Assembly (NCBI RefSeq): GCF_000420085.1
Contig: NZ_ATUG01000002.1
Span: 2,170,001-2,234,000 of the forward strand
Source of the DNA: Desulfospira joergensenii DSM 10085
GTDB lineage: Bacteria; Desulfobacterota; Desulfobacteria; Desulfobacterales; Desulfobacteraceae
Direction of reading: 5' to 3'
Length of the DNA: 64,000 bases
In this document: positions 59,522 through 64,000 of the stretch, piece after piece
How the letters are laid out: each line of letters begins with the position of its first letter
Numbering within the stretch: position 1 is the first letter of the stretch
Notes under the pieces: model-generated
Database searches by the model: none
What the model saw: the letters and a program-made list of their open reading frames with translations, nothing else
Told to the model about the DNA's origin: nothing
Made by a program: the position numbers and the translations under genes

Positions 59522-60136
59522 TTACTCCTTCCAGTCTATGATCCGTTGAGACAGCTGTTTGATACCCAGGTTCTTGAAGGATGACAGATGGACAATATCT
59601 GCCGTGGTATTAAATTTGCGGATACGTTCTGCGGAATCCTCTGCCTCTGCAGCATCGACAGCATCAACTTTGCTGATGGCGAGAATATCGGCATCCTTTA
59701 TCTGGGTGGTAACCAGTTGTCCGAGCATGTCCATATCCAGCAGTTCGGCAGGCCGGGTGGCGTCAAACAAGACAATCGCAGGGCCCATGGAAAGTTTTGC
59801 ATCCCGTCTTCCCATTTTTGCCGCCAGTTTCACCTGGTGCGGCACTGCAACACCAGTGGGTTCAACCAGGACATGATCCGGTTTAAAGGCTCTATAGAGC
59901 CCGGAGAGTGTTTTGGCAAAGGTTGTGGCGACCTCACAACAGATACATCCTCCGCCAATATCTTTAACCTGCATGTCGCTTTCTTCCATGATTTTACCGT
60001 CAACCGGGATTTCACCAATTTCGTTAACCACCAGCGCAATCTTTCTTTCATTGTTGCCTCTCAATACTTGTGAAAGTTTCAATAAAAAGGTTGTTTTACC
60101 GCACCCCAGGAAACCGGCTATTTGGGTAATTTTCAT
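59522..60136 (-). CDS. CobW/HypB-type GTPase (metal-insertion family)
   Basis: The 204-aa G3E GTPase has P-loop GFLGCGKTTFLLKL, the metal-binding GGGCICCEVATTFA (CxCC), the G3-like VLVEPTGVAVPHQ and G4 ISKVDAVD. It lacks the C-terminal CobW domain, so it is close to the short HypB/UreG-like type. It would couple GTP hydrolysis to delivery of Ni, Co or Zn. The start overlaps the end of the ECF ATPase gene by 41 bp. Confidence 0.92.
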   Translation of the reverse strand: MKITQIAGFLGCGKTTFLLKLSQVLRGNNERKIALVVNEIGEIPVDGKIMEESDMQVKDIGGGCICCEVATTFAKTLSGLYRAFKPDHVLVEPTGVAVPHQVKLAAKMGRRDAKLSMGPAIVLFDATRPAELLDMDMLGQLVTTQIKDADILAISKVDAVDAAEAEDSAERIRKFNTTADIVHLSSFKNLGIKQLSQRIIDWKE

Positions 60137-61763
60137 TGGATGTCCTTTTATTTTTGTTGATTTGAAGATGCGAATCGAGGAAATGTGTTGTCCTTAAAAA
60201 ATCGAGGGCTTCATCGATGGTTATCGGTATGTTTATTGGACCATCAGGGTCGTCTAGTAAGCGTTGGAACATTTTTGTCAATATAGGAGGTTCCAGCCTG
60301 GATTTGTTTAATAGTTTTTCATCGGTCAAGATACTCCGGGCGGACCCGTCCGCTACTATTTTCCCATCGTCAAGAATAATGATTCGCCGGGCAATTCGGG
60401 CAGCAAGGTTCATATCGTGAGTGACAATGATAAAGGTATACCCATGGTGTGTGTTTAAATGACGCAGATGATGGATGAATTGGCGCATGGAAGCAGGATC
60501 CAGGCTTGCAGAAGGTTCGTCAAGGAGCAGCAGCGGCGGTTTCATGGCAATCAAACCTGCCAGCCCAACCCGTTTCATCTGGCCGCAACTCAACCGGTGA
60601 ATCGGTCGGTCAGCCAGATCAGAGACCTCCATGAGTTCCATGGCGGTATCTGCCAATTTCGTTACTACCTCAGGGCTATGGTTCAGGTTTCGGGGACCAT
60701 AGCTGACATCTTCCCGGACATGGGTACAAAAAAGCTGATTGTCAGGATCCTGGCAGAGAAAACCGACATGGTGGAAGGTCTTTTTACGCATTTTTTTATC
60801 CAGCAGTTCCCCTTCCAGATATATGTCACCGCTGGTGGGTATTTCGATCCCGCTTAACAGTTTGAGCAGTGTTGTTTTTCCTGCACCATTTGGGCCGCAA
60901 AGGACAACCACCTCTTTCTTATGAACTGAAAAAGTTATATCCTGCAAAATTGACGAATCTCCAATAGCATGGTTTAAATGAGAACAGTTGACAACCTGGG
61001 AGGTCGGGTTTTTATATTCAGGTGTGATGTTGCATTGATTCGGGCATTCTTCATTGGGAGACGCCTGGTCATCAAAACTGTTTTTTTCCTCAATACTTGA
61101 AGATTCTCCACGACTGACCATGGCTTCCTGTATTCGGACGGCCCTGTCATAGGCTCTCAGCAGCACTTGCGCCAGAATTCTGCCGGTGGTTTGAAGAGCG
61201 CGGCCATAGTTTTGGAAACCGCCCCTTGTCCGGGCGGAGCACTTCATTTTGTTGAATTCTCGCATCAGCAATGACATATAGCGATAGCCCATGGCAATGG
61301 TGTCAAGGAAAATAGCGGGTACCTGAAACCATTTTAACGCGTTCAAGAGTGTGTTAAAGGGGGTTGTCAGGAAGATTGCGGCCATCCAGGACATATCACA
61401 GATGACACGTGCGCCTGCAGAAAGTCCGAGATCAAAACCTTCCTTGTAAAATGTGACGGGTCCAAGGTTAAACAGGGGTGTTGTCCCGAAACCGATAGTG
61501 AAGCCTCCGATCACAATAAAAGTTGACCAGGCGGGGATAATAAAGAAAACCAAAAAAAGACGGACAGGGATACGCGACCAGACGGCCAATGATGTTCCAA
61601 TAAGAAATAATATAAGAGAGAGTTGTATTTCAGCAAAATATATATTCAGTGTGACAGCGCTGATTAACAGGGATAGTTTGATACGCGCATCTACAAGGTG
61701 CAGCCCGTTAGGGTTAAGGCTCTCATGGTAGTCTTGTATGTGCGTATCAATTGTTTTATGCAA
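60096..61763 (-). CDS. CbiQ-CbiO fusion: ECF transporter T and ATPase components for Ni/Co
   Basis: The 555-aa protein joins a CbiQ-like membrane T component (about 1-220; helices around LFLVFFIIPAWSTFIVIGGF, ending with the coupling motif SARTRGGF) to a CbiO-like ATPase (about 262-510). The ATPase has Walker A GPNGAGKTT, Q-loop FLCQDPDNQLFC, signature LSCGQMKRVGLAG and Walker B LLLLDEPSASLD. The usual LSGGQ is LSCGQ. TTG 61763 is the start, with AAGGAT at 7 nt. It works with the CbiM-like gene upstream to import Ni or Co. Confidence 0.9.
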   Translation of the reverse strand: MHKTIDTHIQDYHESLNPNGLHLVDARIKLSLLISAVTLNIYFAEIQLSLILFLIGTSLAVWSRIPVRLFLVFFIIPAWSTFIVIGGFTIGFGTTPLFNLGPVTFYKEGFDLGLSAGARVICDMSWMAAIFLTTPFNTLLNALKWFQVPAIFLDTIAMGYRYMSLLMREFNKMKCSARTRGGFQNYGRALQTTGRILAQVLLRAYDRAVRIQEAMVSRGESSSIEEKNSFDDQASPNEECPNQCNITPEYKNPTSQVVNCSHLNHAIGDSSILQDITFSVHKKEVVVLCGPNGAGKTTLLKLLSGIEIPTSGDIYLEGELLDKKMRKKTFHHVGFLCQDPDNQLFCTHVREDVSYGPRNLNHSPEVVTKLADTAMELMEVSDLADRPIHRLSCGQMKRVGLAGLIAMKPPLLLLDEPSASLDPASMRQFIHHLRHLNTHHGYTFIIVTHDMNLAARIARRIIILDDGKIVADGSARSILTDEKLLNKSRLEPPILTKMFQRLLDDPDGPINIPITIDEALDFLRTTHFLDSHLQINKNKRTSNENYPNSRFPGVR

Positions 61764-61818
61764 AGGTAATATCCTTATTTCTGTTCGATCTTATTTTCAA
61801 GCCTCCCTGCATCCCGGT

Positions 61819-62853
61819 TTAATCATTTCTCATTATTCTTTTCCCACCGATAAGGTGCCACCATCGGCCGAGAATGAATCCACAAATACCACCTGCTGTC
61901 AGCAGGAGTGCATTCCACAAATCTCCCATGGCTTCAATGTCGATATACGGATCTTTTGGAATAATTCCGGCTTTTTCAGCCAGTGTCTCATTGACGGATT
62001 CATCTATTCCGGAGAATGGATTTTGTGGTTGTTGATTTACATTCACGGAAGGATTCTGAAGGGGCATGGTTTTTTTTTGATCATGGGTTGCAACAGCATT
62101 ATCAGCAGGCTGTATCCAGAGAGATAGGGCCAAAAAAATAGACAGCAGCATTCTTTTTTTTATTTGTCCGGATCGTTCAGGCAAAGGATTTACAACACCA
62201 AGATCAATCAGGACTTCTGATCGTTGTTTGTATATATACCGTAAAGCGAGTCCGGTAATTATCATTTCACCGAAAGCAATGGGCAATTGGGTCGGAAGAT
62301 ATGCAGCGTAAATGGCCATCAAATAGCCGCTTAACGAATATTGAGGAGCAGGGGCCGCCGTCAATTCTCCAGACAGAATCAGGCCGGAAACCGCATACAC
62401 CATCACATCACCGATAAGACCCCCGGCAAATCCGGCAAACCATAGAGGAAGGCCCATTTTCCTGATTATGCGAAAAGATCCCCAGCCCCCTATGCAGCCA
62501 AAAAGGCCAAGGGCGACTACGTTCGCCCCCCAAGTGCCAAATCCGCCATGGGCAAAAAAAGCAGCCTGGAGCAACAAGCTGCCTCCTGTTAAGGCAATGG
62601 CGATCGCCGGGCCAAATAAAATCGCAATGAATGGTGTCCCGCACGGATGTGAGCATGTCCCGGTAAAGGCTGGAATGGGCAATAAGGAAACGAAAAAAAT
62701 TACTGCGCCCGCCATCCCTAAAAGTGGTTTTTTATCCGGATGATCAGCAGCGAAGCGCTTCATTTTTCTTGTGCCGTACCAGACCAATGCCAGGCCTGCT
62801 CCGGAGTAGCCGATGGCACTTCCCCCGCTGATAATGCCTTCTGCTATGTGCAT
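61819..62853 (-). CDS. CbiM/NikM-type substrate component with CbiN-like C-terminus
   Basis: The 344-aa protein starts MHIAEGIISGGSAIGYSGAG, the N-terminal metal-binding loop of CbiM/NikM in which Met1-His2 coordinate the metal. It has seven or so helices and the PAFTGTCSHPCGTPFIAILF segment. After about residue 225 comes a CbiN/NikN-like extension: a signal-like helix (MLLSIFLALSLWI), a soluble stretch and a last helix. The linker contains a run of nine A in the coding strand (62078-62070). Whether Ni or Co is the substrate cannot be decided. AGGAGG precedes the ATG by 3 nt. Confidence 0.9.
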   Translation of the reverse strand: MHIAEGIISGGSAIGYSGAGLALVWYGTRKMKRFAADHPDKKPLLGMAGAVIFFVSLLPIPAFTGTCSHPCGTPFIAILFGPAIAIALTGGSLLLQAAFFAHGGFGTWGANVVALGLFGCIGGWGSFRIIRKMGLPLWFAGFAGGLIGDVMVYAVSGLILSGELTAAPAPQYSLSGYLMAIYAAYLPTQLPIAFGEMIITGLALRYIYKQRSEVLIDLGVVNPLPERSGQIKKRMLLSIFLALSLWIQPADNAVATHDQKKTMPLQNPSVNVNQQPQNPFSGIDESVNETLAEKAGIIPKDPYIDIEAMGDLWNALLLTAGGICGFILGRWWHLIGGKRIMRND

Positions 62854-62989
62854 ACGCCTCCTAGTGCTTGATAGTTGCAGGTGTTAACTCAATGAGAATC
62901 CATTCCTTGATAACGGGTTTAACAATTGACTGTAATGTCTTAGCTCAACGATGAATTAAATTTAGTTAACCCAATATCGGTTTTAATTT

Positions 62990-63019
62990 AAGTTCAATTC
63001 AATTAAGTTCAGTTCAATC
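62990..63019. repeat. 15-bp tandem direct repeat at the sigma-54 start site
   Basis: AAGTTCAATTCAATT is followed at once by AAGTTCAGTTCAATC. The pair overlaps the -12 box and likely transcription start, where a second regulator could bind. Confidence 0.5.
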
Positions 63020-63028
63020 TTTGTGCCA
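63013..63028 (-). promoter_or_regulatory. sigma-54 promoter of the metal island
   Basis: On the minus strand TGGCAC-AAAGA-TTGA (63028-63014) matches the -24/-12 consensus TGGCAC-N5-TTGC with one difference. It lies about 160 bp before the cbiM-like start, and the adjacent gene is a sigma-54 activator. Confidence 0.75.
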
Positions 63029-63166
63029 CAATACGGGTGTAATTGTAACTATCTGTAATGCTATTGAATATATATTTTTACGCTGAATGAATCAAAAAGA
63101 TTTCAGGAGGAATGCCGGGGCCGGTTGGCCCCACGAAATAAAAGAAAAGTTCATGAGATAGTTGGT

Positions 63167-64000
63167 TTAAACGCTTTTTAAGTGGACGGGGTCAAACGGG
63201 GACGGATGGGGTTTTTCCACCCCATGGGCTTTCATTTTTTTAAAAAGCGTTTTCCGGTTTATATTGAGCATTGAAGCGCTCTTAATGCGGCTCCAATTGT
63301 TCTTCTCAAGTGTGGCAAGGATGAGATTTTTTTCGTGAAGATCCATGGCCTGTTTGAGTGTCACGGGCTTATGAGCCTCGCTATGTGCCGGCATAGCGGT
63401 TTCCTCTGACGGGCTTTCAACTTTACCATATCCGAAATCAAGCCGCTTGAGAGATATGAACCGATGGAGTACATTCTGAAGCTCCCTGATATTACCGGGC
63501 CAGTCATAGGTGCTGAGCGAAGCGATGACATCAGCAGTGAAGAGATGGCCTTTTTTGTCTTCCAGGTTATTTTCCTGCAGAAAATGGTGGATCAAAAGCG
63601 GAATGTCTTCTTTTCGTTCCCTGAGCGGCGGCAAATCCAGGGGGATGATGTGCACCCGGTAAAAAAAATCCTTGCGCATCTTGCCTTCATTCACCTGTTT
63701 CAGGAGATCACGATTTGTGGCTGCAATAATCCGGACATCCGGTTTTATGACTTCGGTGCTGCCGACAGGGGTATAGCCATTGCCTTCAATCGCCCTCAAA
63801 AGTTTTACCTGCATATGCAGTCCGAGTTCTCCTATCTCATCTAAAAACAATGTGCCCTTGTCAGCCTTATCCATATGGCCGGGCCGGTCTGAGTAGGCTC
63901 CGGTAAATGCACCTTTTTTGCTGCCGAAGAATTCGCTTTCCAGCAAATGATCCGGTATTGCGCCGCAATTGACGGAAACAAAAGGCCCATTCTGACGATT
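63167..64000 (-). CDS. sigma-54-dependent transcriptional activator (5' part outside window)
   Basis: The C-terminal 277 codons are present; the frame is open through the window end. Visible are the sigma-54 contact motif GAFTGA in KKGAFTGAYSDRPG, Walker B GTLFLDEIGEL, the arginine region FFYRVHIIPLDLPPLRERKE, WPGNIRELQN, and a C-terminal Fis-type helix-turn-helix (NWSRIKSASMLNINRKTLFK). The sensory N-terminus lies outside, so the signal is unknown. It is oriented toward the metal island and is the probable activator of the promoter at 63013-63028. Confidence 0.95.
   Translation of the reverse strand, partial: NRQNGPFVSVNCGAIPDHLLESEFFGSKKGAFTGAYSDRPGHMDKADKGTLFLDEIGELGLHMQVKLLRAIEGNGYTPVGSTEVIKPDVRIIAATNRDLLKQVNEGKMRKDFFYRVHIIPLDLPPLRERKEDIPLLIHHFLQENNLEDKKGHLFTADVIASLSTYDWPGNIRELQNVLHRFISLKRLDFGYGKVESPSEETAMPAHSEAHKPVTLKQAMDLHEKNLILATLEKNNWSRIKSASMLNINRKTLFKKMKAHGVEKPHPSPFDPVHLKSV

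Larger units (their letters stand above)
62854..63166. other. regulatory region between the sigma-54 activator and cbiM-like gene
   Basis: This 313-bp AT-rich stretch holds the sigma-54 promoter, two adjacent copies of an AAGTTCARTTCAATY direct repeat (62990-63019), and a GC-rich dyad GGGGCC-GGTT-GGCCCC (63117-63132) close to the end of the activator gene. No B12 or NiCo riboswitch was recognised. A plus-strand 9-codon frame after AGGAGG (63113) is noted but not called. Confidence 0.5.

Noticed and set aside
63113..63142. 9-codon frame MPGPVGPTK after a perfect AGGAGG
   Set aside because: Too short, mostly made of the GC-rich dyad; no evidence of translation or a downstream plus-strand gene.
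62854..63166. cobalamin or NiCo riboswitch upstream of the cbiM-like gene
   Set aside because: No B12 box or the four-way NiCo pattern was found; a sigma-54 promoter explains the region better.

Overview
The window looks like chromosome of an anaerobic Desulfobacterota bacterium, most likely a Desulfobacteraceae relative. This is inferred from several things: a two-subunit Nfn-type transhydrogenase, a GTP-type PEP carboxykinase, a butyrate kinase/phosphotransbutyrylase fusion, CooT and DUF3842 proteins, class I and class III adenylate cyclases in one bacterium, and repeated use of UGA as selenocysteine. No rRNA, tRNA, insertion sequence or CRISPR array was seen.

The most important observation is hidden selenoprotein genes. 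Four in-frame UGA codons in three minus-strand genes sit at cysteine positions of known families. Each is followed at about 17-21 nt by a hairpin with a GGU(C)-type apical loop, the form of a bacterial SECIS element. The genes are an SO_0444/ArsP_1-type permease with two Sec (2438-3541), a 72-aa SelW-like protein with a CxxU motif (18105-18323), and a CobW/HypB-type GTPase whose GGCxCC metal motif reads GG-Sec-IGC (58373-58993). A standard gene caller would break or miss all three.

Layout. 1-3.5 kb: end of an RND pump, a methyltransferase, a PAS/HisKA protein and the Sec permease. 3.6-7.5 kb: an ArsR repressor with a perfect palindromic operator, a DtxR/MntR regulator and the feoA-feoB-Cys-rich iron(II) uptake operon. 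7.6-14 kb: lon, a PfkB kinase, metK and ahcY (SAM cycle). 14.2-18.1 kb: a chemotaxis-like set (CheV-like, CheA, CheY-like). 18.1-20.5 kb: SelW-like, tpx, a small conserved protein and an EamA transporter. 21.1-24.5 kb: an AT-rich block that reads as an integron cassette array without an integrase. Three single-gene units are each followed by an attC-like site, and for two of them the attC R'' box is exactly complementary to the first bases of its own cassette. 24.5-33.5 kb: a hybrid histidine kinase, the Buk-Ptb fusion with a degenerate acetyl-CoA-synthetase-like partner, an FMN protein and a PHP protein. 33.7-39.6 kb: PEP carboxykinase, an enolase-superfamily enzyme and NfnAB. 39.6-40.6 kb: a poorly conserved AT-rich gap with a small unknown gene between two related repeats. 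40.6-52.8 kb: cyclases, an HDOD protein, tmk, CooT, a DoxX/rhodanese/C_GCAxxG operon and an FAD dehydrogenase.

53.4-64 kb is a single-direction island: sigma-54 activator, CbiM/NikM-type Ni/Co permease, CbiQ-CbiO fusion, two CobW-like GTPases (one with Sec), an unknown protein, a UroD/MtaA-type methyltransferase, a NorQ/NorD (MoxR-VWA) activase pair and a DUF2284 protein. A good sigma-54 promoter lies in front of the transporter. My reading is a metal (Ni or Co) uptake and metalloenzyme or corrinoid maturation system. The target enzyme is not visible here. This is the best candidate for an undescribed system in the window.
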